From the NCBI GenBank assembly GCA_905480335.1, contig CAJQPY010000006.1:1-64000 (forward strand): a DNA stretch of 64,000 nucleotides. The letters run 5' to 3'. Position 1 is the first letter of the stretch; each line of letters begins with the position of its first letter. The notes below the pieces were generated by a model. The model did no database searches. It was not told the DNA's origin and saw nothing but the letters and a program-made list of their open reading frames with translations. A program made the position numbers and the translations under genes. Source of the stretch: an uncultured Ilumatobacter sp. (GTDB taxonomy: Bacteria; Actinomycetota; Acidimicrobiia; Acidimicrobiales; Ilumatobacteraceae). Below are positions 7,421 through 15,635 of the stretch, in pieces.

Positions 7421-8709
7421 GTGCCAGAACCGATGTAGCAAATCACGAAGGTACGAGAGAGCGCGCGGCCCGAGCGACAACTAGTTTGAAGACCGTGACC
7501 ACTCGAACACAAGGCGCTCGCTTGGCGAAAGTGGGCGGAGTAGTCGTCCTCACTGGACTCATTGCTGGTTGTGCGAAGAATGCGCCCCAAGACACGTTCC
7601 AGCCCAGAGGAACAAACGCAGAGAGGATTAACGATCTCGCACTCCCGGTGTTCTACATCGCTGGCGTGGTCGGTGTCATCGTGTTGGGGGTAATCGCATG
7701 GACGGTGATGCGTTACCGGGACCGAGGACAACCTATTCCGGTACAAACCCACGGGAAACCAGCGCTTGAGATCGCACTAACAATCTTGCCGGCGCTGATT
7801 CTCATCGGCGTGGCCATACCGACCGTCGGAACAGTGATGGCACTGAACGATACGGACGATACCGAGTGTGTGGTCAACGTCACCGGCCAGCAATGGTGGT
7901 GGGAATTCGACTACCCGGTTCAAGACGGTTGCATGCCGGGTGGAATAACGGAACCGATTGTCACCTCGGGACAAATGGCGATCCCAGTCGACACCAATGT
8001 GCTGATCCGTGGTACCAGCCGCGATGTCATTCACTCGTTTTGGATTCCGCGCCTCAACGGTAAGCGGGACATGGTTCCAGGACGGGTCCACAATCTGCGC
8101 ATGCAAGCCAATGAGCCAGGGCTGTATGCCGGTCAGTGCGCGGAGTTCTGCGGTCTGAGCCATGCCAACATGCGAATGGAAGTTGCGGCATTGACGCAAG
8201 ACGGCTTCAACCGTTGGGCGGCAAACCAGCTTGAAGCGTACGAATCCCCGGTGGAAGGAACGGTCGCGGCTGACGGCGAATCGGCCTTCGTCACGAATTG
8301 CTCAAGTTGCCACCAAGTCAATGGACTCGAAGCTGCCGACGGAAACCCCATCATCTCCCGGCCCGATGTGGGTGTATATCCCGGCGCTGCTCCCAACCTG
8401 ACCAACTTGATGACAAGAACAGACTTCGCGGGAGCATCGTGGTCGCTGTTGCGAGAGGAGTGTCGGAAGGAGGTCTGGGAGGCTGAGCCAGACCAGTTCA
8501 CCGACCGGTATCTCGAAGGAGTGACCGACGATTGCTTCAACGAAGTCGACTTACGCGAATGGCTTCGAAATGCGCCTGCGAAGAAGCCGATGTATGCCGA
8601 TCCGACAAAACTCGCCGAAACAGGCGGCCTCTACCGAGGTATGCCCTATTTGGCATTGAGTGAAGATCAGATAGATCTGCTCCTGGCCTACCTGTTGGAA
8701 CGCAAGTGA
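7417..8709 (+). CDS. ctaC: cytochrome c oxidase subunit II with fused cytochrome c domain (caa3 type)
   Basis: Receives electrons and passes them through CuA to subunit I. Seen in order in the 430 residues: a lipobox (LIAGC, Cys52), two membrane helices (about 75-97 and 118-142), the aromatic patch GQQWWWEFDY, the CuA site with His206, Cys241, Cys245, His249 and Met252 (CAEFCGLSHANM), then a C-terminal cytochrome c domain with heme motif CSSCH (295-299) and probable axial Met409 (RGMPYLALS). The fused heme domain defines a caa3-type enzyme that takes electrons without a separate soluble cytochrome. Start is the GTG overlapping the upstream TGA, so it is coupled to the metal-free trio; a start nearer the signal peptide is possible. 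Confidence 0.93.
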   Translation: MSARTDVANHEGTRERAARATTSLKTVTTRTQGARLAKVGGVVVLTGLIAGCAKNAPQDTFQPRGTNAERINDLALPVFYIAGVVGVIVLGVIAWTVMRYRDRGQPIPVQTHGKPALEIALTILPALILIGVAIPTVGTVMALNDTDDTECVVNVTGQQWWWEFDYPVQDGCMPGGITEPIVTSGQMAIPVDTNVLIRGTSRDVIHSFWIPRLNGKRDMVPGRVHNLRMQANEPGLYAGQCAEFCGLSHANMRMEVAALTQDGFNRWAANQLEAYESPVEGTVAADGESAFVTNCSSCHQVNGLEAADGNPIISRPDVGVYPGAAPNLTNLMTRTDFAGASWSLLREECRKEVWEAEPDQFTDRYLEGVTDDCFNEVDLREWLRNAPAKKPMYADPTKLAETGGLYRGMPYLALSEDQIDLLLAYLLERK

Positions 8710-8753
8710 TGACTGTGCAGAACTACTTGAACGCGATGGGAGATCGATAGCCA

Positions 8754-10760
8754 ATGGCGATCATCGAACGACCGGCGACTGAATCGCCGGCGTCTGCCGA
8801 GACCGATGACATGGTCACAGCGACTTCGTCGTACGGATACCTCCGTCGACCTGTCGAGACCACGGGGTGGCGATCATGGGCGTTCACAGTTGACCACAAA
8901 AAAATCGGGATCATGTACGGCGTGGTTGCGATGTTCTTTTTCGTGGTCGGGGGAATCGAAGCCGGTCTGATCCGGCTCCAGCTCGCAGGGCCTGAAGGGA
9001 CGATCCTCTCAGCTGACAAGTACAACCAGATGTTCACCATGCATGCGACCACCATGGTGTTCCTCTTCGTGATGCCGATGGCGGCAGCTTTCGCCAACTA
9101 CTTCATTCCCCTGCAAATTGGTGCCCGAGACGTCGCTTTCCCCCGCCTGAACGCATTGAGCCTGTGGCTGTTCGTTGCCGGCGGACTGTTTTTGAACTCG
9201 TCGTGGATTCTCGGCGGTGGAGCCGATGGTGGCTGGTTCATGTACGCCCCTAACTCCGATACGCCGTTTTCTCCATCCAACGGTGTCGACTTCTGGGCGT
9301 TGGGTCTGCAAATTACCGGCATCGCATCCCTCGTGGGTGCGATCAACTTGATCGTCACGGTGCTCAACATGCGGGCACCCGGAATGTCGCTGATGAAGAT
9401 GCCGATCTTCACATGGATGGCGATGATCACGCAGTTCCTTCTGCTCTTCGCCATGCCGGTCATCACGGTCGCATTGTTCCTGCTGATGTTCCAGCGTTCG
9501 TTCGGCGCAACGTTCTTCTCTGTCGAAGAGGGCGCCGACCCATTGCTGTGGCAGCACCTATTCTGGATCTTCGGGCATCCTGAGGTGTACATCATTGTGT
9601 TGCCAGCATTCGGAATCGTCTCCGAGGTGCTTCCAGTCTTCTCAAAGAAGCCCTTATTTGGCTACCCGTTCGTTGTTTTTTCGGGCGCAGCGATCGGTTT
9701 CGTCGGCTGGGGCGTGTGGGCTCACCACATGTTTGCGTCTGGTCTCGGACCGGTTTCGGTCGCCGTTTTCTCGGTTGCCACGATGGCTATTGCGGTGCCA
9801 ACCGGTGTCAAGATCATTAACTGGACGCTCACCATGTGGGGCGGCAAGCTGCAGTTCACGACGGCAATGCTCTTCGCAGTCGGACTCATCGTGCAGTTCA
9901 CGATCGGCGGCCTATCAGGTGTCACCCACGCAGTTGCTCCGTCTGACACGCAGCAAACCGATACCTACTACATCGTGGCCCACTTCCACTACGTCATCTT
10001 TGGTGGTGGTGTTCTTGGCTTGTTCTCCGGCATTTACTACTGGTGGCCTAAGGTTTTTGGTAAAAAGCTCAACGAGTCTTGGGGTAAGTGGAACTTCTGG
10101 TTGATGATCATCGGCATGAACCTCACGTTCGGTCCGATGCACATCATTGGCCTGCAGGGTCAGCCGCGCCGTATGTATGTCTGGACCGAGGCGCGAGCCG
10201 GTGAAGGCTTCTTCAACCTTGGAATGTGGAACTTGGTCGCCACGATTGGCACATTTGTGCTCGGCATCGGCATCTTGCTGTTCTTCGTTAACGCCCTCGT
10301 GATTCATCGCAGCCAGCCGGTCGCCCCACTCGACCCATGGGATGCGCGTTCTCTCGAGTGGCTCACCACTAGCCCCCCTAAGGCGCACAACTTCGATCGC
10401 ACCCCGACCGTCCACGCGCTTGACGAAGTCTTCTACCGCAAGTACGAAGATGTCGGCAAAGGCGACGAGCACGATTATGTCCAGCGTGCCAGCCTGGAAG
10501 ACTTGATGCTTGAGGAAGAGCGGCACGCTGACGCGCACATCCATTTGCCTGCGCCGTCCTACTGGCCGATGGTGCTGGCTGTTTCGCTACCGATCATGGC
10601 GTATGGCGTTATCTACACCTCGTGGCTTATCGCTCTCGGAGGCGCGATTGCCATTGCGGCGATGTTCGGTTGGGCGCTTGAGCCCGCCGACGCCGAAGAT
10701 TCCGACTTCGATCCACCAGCCCCAGGCGAACAGACCAGCAAAGAGTTGGCCAATGTCTGA
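8754..10760 (+). CDS. ctaD: cytochrome c oxidase subunit I
   Basis: Catalytic subunit that reduces O2 to water and pumps protons. The 668 residues hold all expected ligands: His97 (MHATT, heme a), His275 and Tyr279 (GHPEVY, CuB and cross-link), His324-His325 (VWAHHMF, CuB), and His410/His412 (HFHY, hemes a3 and a). The heme propionate arginines are in QPRRMY. After the 12-helix core, the C-terminus (about 595-668) carries two further hydrophobic segments. The start ATG is 44 bp after ctaC, and the end overlaps ctaE by 8 bp. Confidence 0.97.
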   Translation: MAIIERPATESPASAETDDMVTATSSYGYLRRPVETTGWRSWAFTVDHKKIGIMYGVVAMFFFVVGGIEAGLIRLQLAGPEGTILSADKYNQMFTMHATTMVFLFVMPMAAAFANYFIPLQIGARDVAFPRLNALSLWLFVAGGLFLNSSWILGGGADGGWFMYAPNSDTPFSPSNGVDFWALGLQITGIASLVGAINLIVTVLNMRAPGMSLMKMPIFTWMAMITQFLLLFAMPVITVALFLLMFQRSFGATFFSVEEGADPLLWQHLFWIFGHPEVYIIVLPAFGIVSEVLPVFSKKPLFGYPFVVFSGAAIGFVGWGVWAHHMFASGLGPVSVAVFSVATMAIAVPTGVKIINWTLTMWGGKLQFTTAMLFAVGLIVQFTIGGLSGVTHAVAPSDTQQTDTYYIVAHFHYVIFGGGVLGLFSGIYYWWPKVFGKKLNESWGKWNFWLMIIGMNLTFGPMHIIGLQGQPRRMYVWTEARAGEGFFNLGMWNLVATIGTFVLGIGILLFFVNALVIHRSQPVAPLDPWDARSLEWLTTSPPKAHNFDRTPTVHALDEVFYRKYEDVGKGDEHDYVQRASLEDLMLEEERHADAHIHLPAPSYWPMVLAVSLPIMAYGVIYTSWLIALGGAIAIAAMFGWALEPADAEDSDFDPPAPGEQTSKELANV

Positions 10761-11430
10761 CGTCGTGAAAGAGGACGTGGTCGACGCAGCCGTCGACGAA
10801 GCGCACTCAGGCGACATCGCTGGCGCGCTCGCTGATGCTCATGACGACGGCCACGGTGAGGCACATCACAGCTCGCTCGGGCTATCGAACACAAAGCTCG
10901 CGATGTGGTTGTTTTTGGGATCGGAATGCCTGTTGTTCGGTGGTCTCATCACGACGTACATGTTGTACCGCAACGCCCATAGTGCCGACGTGGGCCCTGA
11001 TCAGCTTTGGGATATCCCGTTCACGTCGGCATCGAGCTTCGTGCTGCTGATGTCGTCATTGACCATGGTGATGGCCGTGTCGGCCGCCAATCGCAAGGAT
11101 GACCGCAATACCAAGTCCTGGCTGATCGTGACGGCGCTGCTCGGGAGCCTCTTTCTTGCAGGCCAGGTGTACGAATTCACCACGTTCTACCGTGAGGGTC
11201 TCGGCTACACCGACAGCTTGTTTGCGTCGAGCTTTTATACACTCACCGGATTCCACGGCGTTCACGTGTCCGTCGGTATCGTCATGCTTCTCGCCACGAT
11301 GGCCATGATCGCCAAAAACAAGATTTCTGGCGATAAGGCCGAGACCGTTGAGATGGTCGGACTGTACTGGCACTTCGTGGACGTCGTCTGGATCATCATC
11401 TTCACGCTCGTCTACCTCATCCCGGCCTGA
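10753..11430 (+). CDS. ctaE: cytochrome c oxidase subunit III
   Basis: A 225-residue, five-helix subunit III that stabilises subunit I and proton uptake. Conserved features are GSECLLFGGL in the first helix, QVYEFTTFY with its acidic residue, LFASSFYTLTGFHGVHVSVG, and YWHFVDVVWIIIF near the end. A His/Asp-rich N-terminal extension precedes the first helix. The ATG at 10753 overlaps the ctaD stop in a different frame; the longer frame from 10510 is a shadow of ctaD. Confidence 0.95.
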   Translation: MSDVVKEDVVDAAVDEAHSGDIAGALADAHDDGHGEAHHSSLGLSNTKLAMWLFLGSECLLFGGLITTYMLYRNAHSADVGPDQLWDIPFTSASSFVLLMSSLTMVMAVSAANRKDDRNTKSWLIVTALLGSLFLAGQVYEFTTFYREGLGYTDSLFASSFYTLTGFHGVHVSVGIVMLLATMAMIAKNKISGDKAETVEMVGLYWHFVDVVWIIIFTLVYLIPA

Positions 11431-11440
11431 TCGGAGCAAC

Positions 11441-11809
11441 ATGACTGACGTCGAGGCAAGCCCAGCAACCGAGCACGAGCACCATTTGCACGGTCATCAT
11501 GCCGACGCGGGGCACGACGGCGAGCACGGCCCGCACGATGCCGTCTCGGACAACAGGTACATCGTGATTGCCGTGATCCTCGCGGTTATCACGGCAGCCG
11601 AGGTAGCAGCGAGCTATATCGATCTCGGGGCGGTGTTCATCCCGCTGTTGCTGTTCATGATGGCGGTGAAGTTCTTCATCGTTGCCAGTTTCTTCATGCA
11701 CCTGAGATTCGACAACCGGGTCTTCACGTGGTTGTTCTACACGGGAGTCGTCTTAGCGGTTGTGGTGTACGTCATTGCGTTGTTGACCTTCCGGTTCTTC
11801 GAGGCGTAG
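11441..11809 (+). CDS. ctaF: cytochrome c oxidase subunit IV-type small membrane protein
   Basis: A 122-residue protein with a histidine-rich soluble N-terminus (HEHHLHGHHADAGHDGEHG) followed by three membrane helices, including FFIVASFFMHLRFD, the signature of prokaryotic subunit IV. It begins 10 bp after ctaE. It probably stabilises the oxidase. The His-rich leader could bind copper or zinc during assembly (inference). Confidence 0.85.
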   Translation: MTDVEASPATEHEHHLHGHHADAGHDGEHGPHDAVSDNRYIVIAVILAVITAAEVAASYIDLGAVFIPLLLFMMAVKFFIVASFFMHLRFDNRVFTWLFYTGVVLAVVVYVIALLTFRFFEA

Positions 11810-11869
11810 GACGGCGACGTCGTGGCGTGCATCACGTCAGCCCACGGCGACAGCAGACGGCACGCCTCG

Positions 11870-11875
11870 TAGGCT
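11870..11875 (+). promoter_or_regulatory. -10 hexamer TAGGCT of ctaG
   Basis: TAGGCT ends 6 nt before the GTG at 11882 with no Shine-Dalgarno sequence, predicting a leaderless ctaG mRNA separate from the oxidase operon. Confidence 0.5.
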
Positions 11876-11881
11876 TACGAC

Positions 11882-12814
11882 GTGTTTGCGCAGTTGCCTG
11901 CCGAGGTTCAGCCATGGGCCTTCCAGTGGCACGCGGAGTTGTGGGTTCTAGTCGGGTTCCTGGTCGGTGCCTACGTCTATATGGTCCGCGTCATCGGCCC
12001 GAAGGCCGTGCCCGACGGAGTTGCTCCGGTGACGCGTCGAAACAAATGTGCATTCGGTGGTGCGATGCTGATGCTCTGGGCGGCTTCCGATTGGCCGATT
12101 CACGACATCGGAGAGGAGTACCTGTACTCCGCTCACATGTTGCAGCACATGATGTTGAGCTACTTCCTGCCGCCGCTGGCTTTGCTCGCCACGCCAACGT
12201 GGTTGATGCGAGTCCTCGTCGGTGATGGTCGGCTGTATCGAGGTGTTGCGTTCTTGTCGAAGCCTGTTGTCGCCGGGGTGCTCTTCAATCTGATCATCAT
12301 GGTGACGCACGTGCCGCAGATCGTCAGTGCGTCGGTCGATTCCGGCCCGTTGCATTATTCGTTGCATTTTCTCGTGGTGATGCTGTCGTTGTTGATGTGG
12401 ATGCCCGTCGTTGGCCCCTTGCCGGAACTTCAGATCGGCCCGCTCGGGAAATGCATCTATTTGTTCTTGCAATCAGTTGTTCCGACCGTTCCCGCAGCAT
12501 GGCTGACCTTCGCAGAGAGTGCCGTTTACAAGACCTACGACATACCGGTGCGGGTCTTCGGCTGGAGCGTGGAGATTGATCAGCAACTCGCTGGAGCGAT
12601 CATGAAGACGGCAGGCAGCGTCTTTCTCTGGACGATTGTCGTGTTCATCTTTTTTAAGCGGTTTGCCGTGGAGTACGAAGGTGCGCACGACTATCGACGT
12701 GAACCAGGCACCGTTATCCCCGACTCCGAAATAGTCGAAACGACCGAAGCACCGATGACCACTGCTGATATCGAAAAGGCGTTCGCAGGAAGCCGCCCTC
12801 CACTCGAAAACTAA
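11882..12814 (+). CDS. ctaG: caa3-type oxidase assembly factor CtaG family
   Basis: A 310-residue membrane protein with seven or so helices of the caa3_CtaG family, needed for assembly of caa3-type oxidases, probably at the copper insertion step. Typical motifs are SDWPIHDIGEEYLYSAHMLQHMM with clustered His, MVTHVPQIV and LHYSLHFLVV. Start is the GTG 6 nt after a TAGGCT hexamer. It closes the oxidase block 72 bp after ctaF. This is unrelated in sequence to the Cox11-type CtaG. Confidence 0.9.
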   Translation: MFAQLPAEVQPWAFQWHAELWVLVGFLVGAYVYMVRVIGPKAVPDGVAPVTRRNKCAFGGAMLMLWAASDWPIHDIGEEYLYSAHMLQHMMLSYFLPPLALLATPTWLMRVLVGDGRLYRGVAFLSKPVVAGVLFNLIIMVTHVPQIVSASVDSGPLHYSLHFLVVMLSLLMWMPVVGPLPELQIGPLGKCIYLFLQSVVPTVPAAWLTFAESAVYKTYDIPVRVFGWSVEIDQQLAGAIMKTAGSVFLWTIVVFIFFKRFAVEYEGAHDYRREPGTVIPDSEIVETTEAPMTTADIEKAFAGSRPPLEN

Positions 12815-13075
12815 AAGTGGCTCATCAACTACGTCTGGTGGTGAACCGGCGCTCGCTATCGCCACACGTCGTGATCCTCTGTTGTAGTCCGGTGCCGCCT
12901 CTCGTGTGAACCTCGGTGGCTTTCCAAACGCGATGCCATGGGGGCGGGCCCACAGGCGAGAACAGCCCTGTCTGGCTGCCGATGTCCTTCGGGCAGCATG
13001 CCGCTACGTCGACATAGACGCCCTTTACGATTTTCGAGGCCTGAAAGCGGTACGGCGCCATCCTCCAGAGCGCAG

Positions 13076-13081
13076 TAACAT
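13076..13081 (+). promoter_or_regulatory. -10 hexamer TAACAT of serS
   Basis: TAACAT ends 8 nt before the GTG at 13090; no ribosome binding site is seen. The 270 bp upstream of it hold no recognisable T-box or other riboswitch. Confidence 0.45.
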
Positions 13082-13089
13082 CGCGACCC

Positions 13090-14400
13090 GTGATCGACCA
13101 ACGCCTGCTGCGCACTGACCTCGACGGCGTCAAGGAAGCCCTGTCACGACGTGCTCGCGCAGGCACCATCGACGACATCGACCAAGCGTCCCGCCTCGAC
13201 GCCCGCCTACTCGACATTGCTCGTCAGCGTGACGCGATTCGCGCGAGCGTCAATGGCTTGTCCAAGCAAGTCGGCCAGTTCCGCCACGACGGCAAGATGG
13301 ATGACGCTGATGCACTCCAGGCCGAGAGCCGCGAACTAGGAGCGCAGGAGAAGTCGCTGGGGACGGAACACGACGAGGTCTCTGCGGCCCTGAACGAATT
13401 ATTGCTCGGCATCCCGAATCTCCCGCACCCCGGCGCGCCGGATGGAGCGAATGAGGACGATAACCCGGTGATTGTCGGACCGATCGGTCTGCGCGAGGAG
13501 TACCCGCCGCATCAGCGAGTGCCGCACTGGGAGTCGGCCGAGCAGCTCGGGATCCTTGACAACGAACGCGCCACCAAGATCTCGGGCGCGATGTTCACGA
13601 TGCAGCGCGGTGCTGGCGCGACGCTTGCCCGGGCTCTGTGTCAATATGGCCTTGACCTCAACGCCGACGCGCATGAGGAGATCCGAGCGCCGTCGCTCGT
13701 CAGTACAGCGGCACTCACGGCCACGGGCCAGCTCCCGAAATTTGCCGATGACGCGTACGAGATTGAGCGCGACGATCTGTGGGCGAGTCCGACTGCTGAA
13801 GCTCCGCTCACGTCGATCTACGCCCAAGAGACGTTGAAAGACACCGAGCTGCCGATCCGACTGATGGCTCACAGTTCGTCGTATCGACGCGAGGCAGGAT
13901 CGGCAGGTCGCGACACGCGCGGGATGTTGCGGGCCCACGAGTTCGACAAGGTCGAAATGATGGCTTACGCGACCCCCGAACAAGCGCCTGAGCTTCTCGA
14001 CGACATGGTCGCACGGGCAGAACGGGCGATCGCGGAACTCGGACTGCCGTACCGAGTGATCGAGATCTGCACCGGCGACATGGGCCAAAGCCACCATCGC
14101 ACCTACGACGTTGAGGTCTACGCTCCCGGCGCAGATGCCTGGTTGGAGGTCTCCTCGGTTAGCTGGCTCGGTGACTATCAGGCGCGGCGCGCCGGCATTC
14201 GTTTCCGTCGCCACGGTGAGGACGGCAAGCCTCTGAAGGGGACTGAGTTCGCGCACACCTTGAACGGCTCGGCATTGGCCGTGCCACGCGTGTGGGCGGC
14301 GATCATCGAAAATTACCGGAACGAGGACGGCACCGTGACGGTGCCTGAAGTGCTCCACCCCTACATGCGGGGCATCACCGTCATTGGCGGTTCGGTGTGA
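13090..14400 (+). CDS. serS: serine--tRNA ligase
   Basis: Charges tRNA-Ser, a cognate of which lies at 268-355. The 436 residues comprise an N-terminal coiled-coil arm (about 1-105, which contacts the long variable arm of tRNA-Ser) and a class II catalytic domain. Motif 2 is seen in SSSYRREAGSAGRDTRGMLRAHEF (the RxxAG...RxxEF pattern), and motif 3 in GTEFAHTLNGSALAVPR. The start is GTG at 13090; its stop overlaps the pdxH start (GTGA). Confidence 0.96.
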   Translation: MIDQRLLRTDLDGVKEALSRRARAGTIDDIDQASRLDARLLDIARQRDAIRASVNGLSKQVGQFRHDGKMDDADALQAESRELGAQEKSLGTEHDEVSAALNELLLGIPNLPHPGAPDGANEDDNPVIVGPIGLREEYPPHQRVPHWESAEQLGILDNERATKISGAMFTMQRGAGATLARALCQYGLDLNADAHEEIRAPSLVSTAALTATGQLPKFADDAYEIERDDLWASPTAEAPLTSIYAQETLKDTELPIRLMAHSSSYRREAGSAGRDTRGMLRAHEFDKVEMMAYATPEQAPELLDDMVARAERAIAELGLPYRVIEICTGDMGQSHHRTYDVEVYAPGADAWLEVSSVSWLGDYQARRAGIRFRRHGEDGKPLKGTEFAHTLNGSALAVPRVWAAIIENYRNEDGTVTVPEVLHPYMRGITVIGGSV

Positions 14401-15041
14401 CCGACTGGGTCCGCGAGCGGAGGGTGCAGTACGAAACCGGTGAGCTCGAGACCGACGACGTCTACGCCGACCCAATGATGCAGTGGCAACGCTGGCACGA
14501 TGAGGCGCTCGACTCCGCGGTTGCCGAACCGAATGCGATGACACTCGGTACCCGAGGCCTCGATGGCGTACCGGATGCCCGAATCCTGCTCGTGCGGGGC
14601 GCCGACGAGCACGGGTTCTCGTTCTACACCAACTACACCGGGACGAAGAGCCGACAGCTCGATGCGCATCCGTATGCGTCGGCTTTGTTCGCGTGGCTTG
14701 ATTTGCACCGGCAGGTCCGAGTGCGCGGCAACGTCAAGCGGCTCTCGTCCGAGGCGTCCGACGACTACTTCGCGTCCCGGCCGCGAGGGAATCAAATCGG
14801 GGCGTGGGCATCTCCCCAGAGCGAGGTGATCGAGAACCGCGCCGAACTCGAGCGCCGAGTCGCCGCGGTGGACGAGGAGTTCGCGGATCGTGATGTCGAG
14901 CGACCAGGATTCTGGGGCGGGTGGCTTCTGATCCCGACCGAGTGGGAGTTCTGGCAGGGCCGACCGAGTCGTCTCCACGACCGTTTGCGCTACCGTCGTG
15001 ATGACAGCGGCTCCTGGATCATCGAGCGCCTCGCGCCCTGA
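14397..15041 (+). CDS. pdxH: pyridoxamine 5'-phosphate oxidase
   Basis: FMN enzyme that oxidises pyridoxine or pyridoxamine 5'-phosphate to pyridoxal phosphate. The 214 residues include PNAMTLGTRGLDGVPDARILLVRG, FYTNYTGTKSRQLDAHPYAS (FMN phosphate-binding region), SRPRGNQIGAWAS and the C-terminal dimer motif EFWQGRPSRLHDR, all typical of PdxH. It starts at a GTG that overlaps the serS stop by 4 bp, so the two are translationally coupled. Confidence 0.95.
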   Translation: MTDWVRERRVQYETGELETDDVYADPMMQWQRWHDEALDSAVAEPNAMTLGTRGLDGVPDARILLVRGADEHGFSFYTNYTGTKSRQLDAHPYASALFAWLDLHRQVRVRGNVKRLSSEASDDYFASRPRGNQIGAWASPQSEVIENRAELERRVAAVDEEFADRDVERPGFWGGWLLIPTEWEFWQGRPSRLHDRLRYRRDDSGSWIIERLAP

Positions 15042-15169
15042 CTCTGAGCACATTCAAGCGGGTGATGACGTGAGACGCCACGATCCGATGGGATTCCGGG
15101 TGCGAGCCAAACGGAAAACAGGAAACCCTGCGGGTTGAATGCGCCCCTCCACCGGCGAGGCTATTCAAC

Positions 15170-15349
15170 ATGGCAGAAACTCGAGTCTTGGTCGTCGACG
15201 ACGAACCGACCGTACGCGAAGTCGTCGTCGGCTACTTGCGACGCGACGACCACGAGGTCGCCGATGCCTGCGGCGACGGTGACCGCCCAAGCTGCCCGGA
15301 CGATCCGGACACCGTTTCGAGTCGATCGCTCGGTGTCGCCCCGCATTGA
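15170..15349 (+). pseudogene. N-terminal remnant of a response regulator receiver domain
   Basis: A 59-residue frame starts with MAETRVLVVDDEPTVREVVV and GYLRRDDHEVADACGDGD, an unmistakable receiver-domain start (first strand, the DD acid pocket and first helix). It then runs into unrelated sequence and stops before the phospho-acceptor aspartate, the lysine and any output domain. A normal receiver is about 120 residues. This is the relic of a two-component regulator gene truncated by deletion. No partner kinase is nearby. Confidence 0.7.
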
Positions 15350-15635
15350 GCACTGCGTAAACGTCGGCTGCCACGTGTCAAATAGGGAAATTGAGTGCAC
15401 AGTTGCGGCATCCAAAGCGGTTGGTTGCCCGGATGAGTCTGCGTTCTATTTTAGGTCGTCAACTGGGTGCGACGACGGGACCATCACAGAAGAGTGATCC
15501 CGCCACTAACCTGCCGCCATCCCTGATCCGGGAACCATCGGGGACGTGATTGTCCTCTCGCAGACTTTACATCCACCCGTCTGATGGCTCCTGTCCAGGC
15601 CGTTCGCTCTGGATGCCTTCTGTCAGGATTGCGAT

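Noticed and set aside
12815-13089. Possible T-box or other leader RNA before serS
   Set aside because: No T-box sequence, specifier hairpin or terminator is visible, and the serS start is at leaderless distance from a promoter hexamer.
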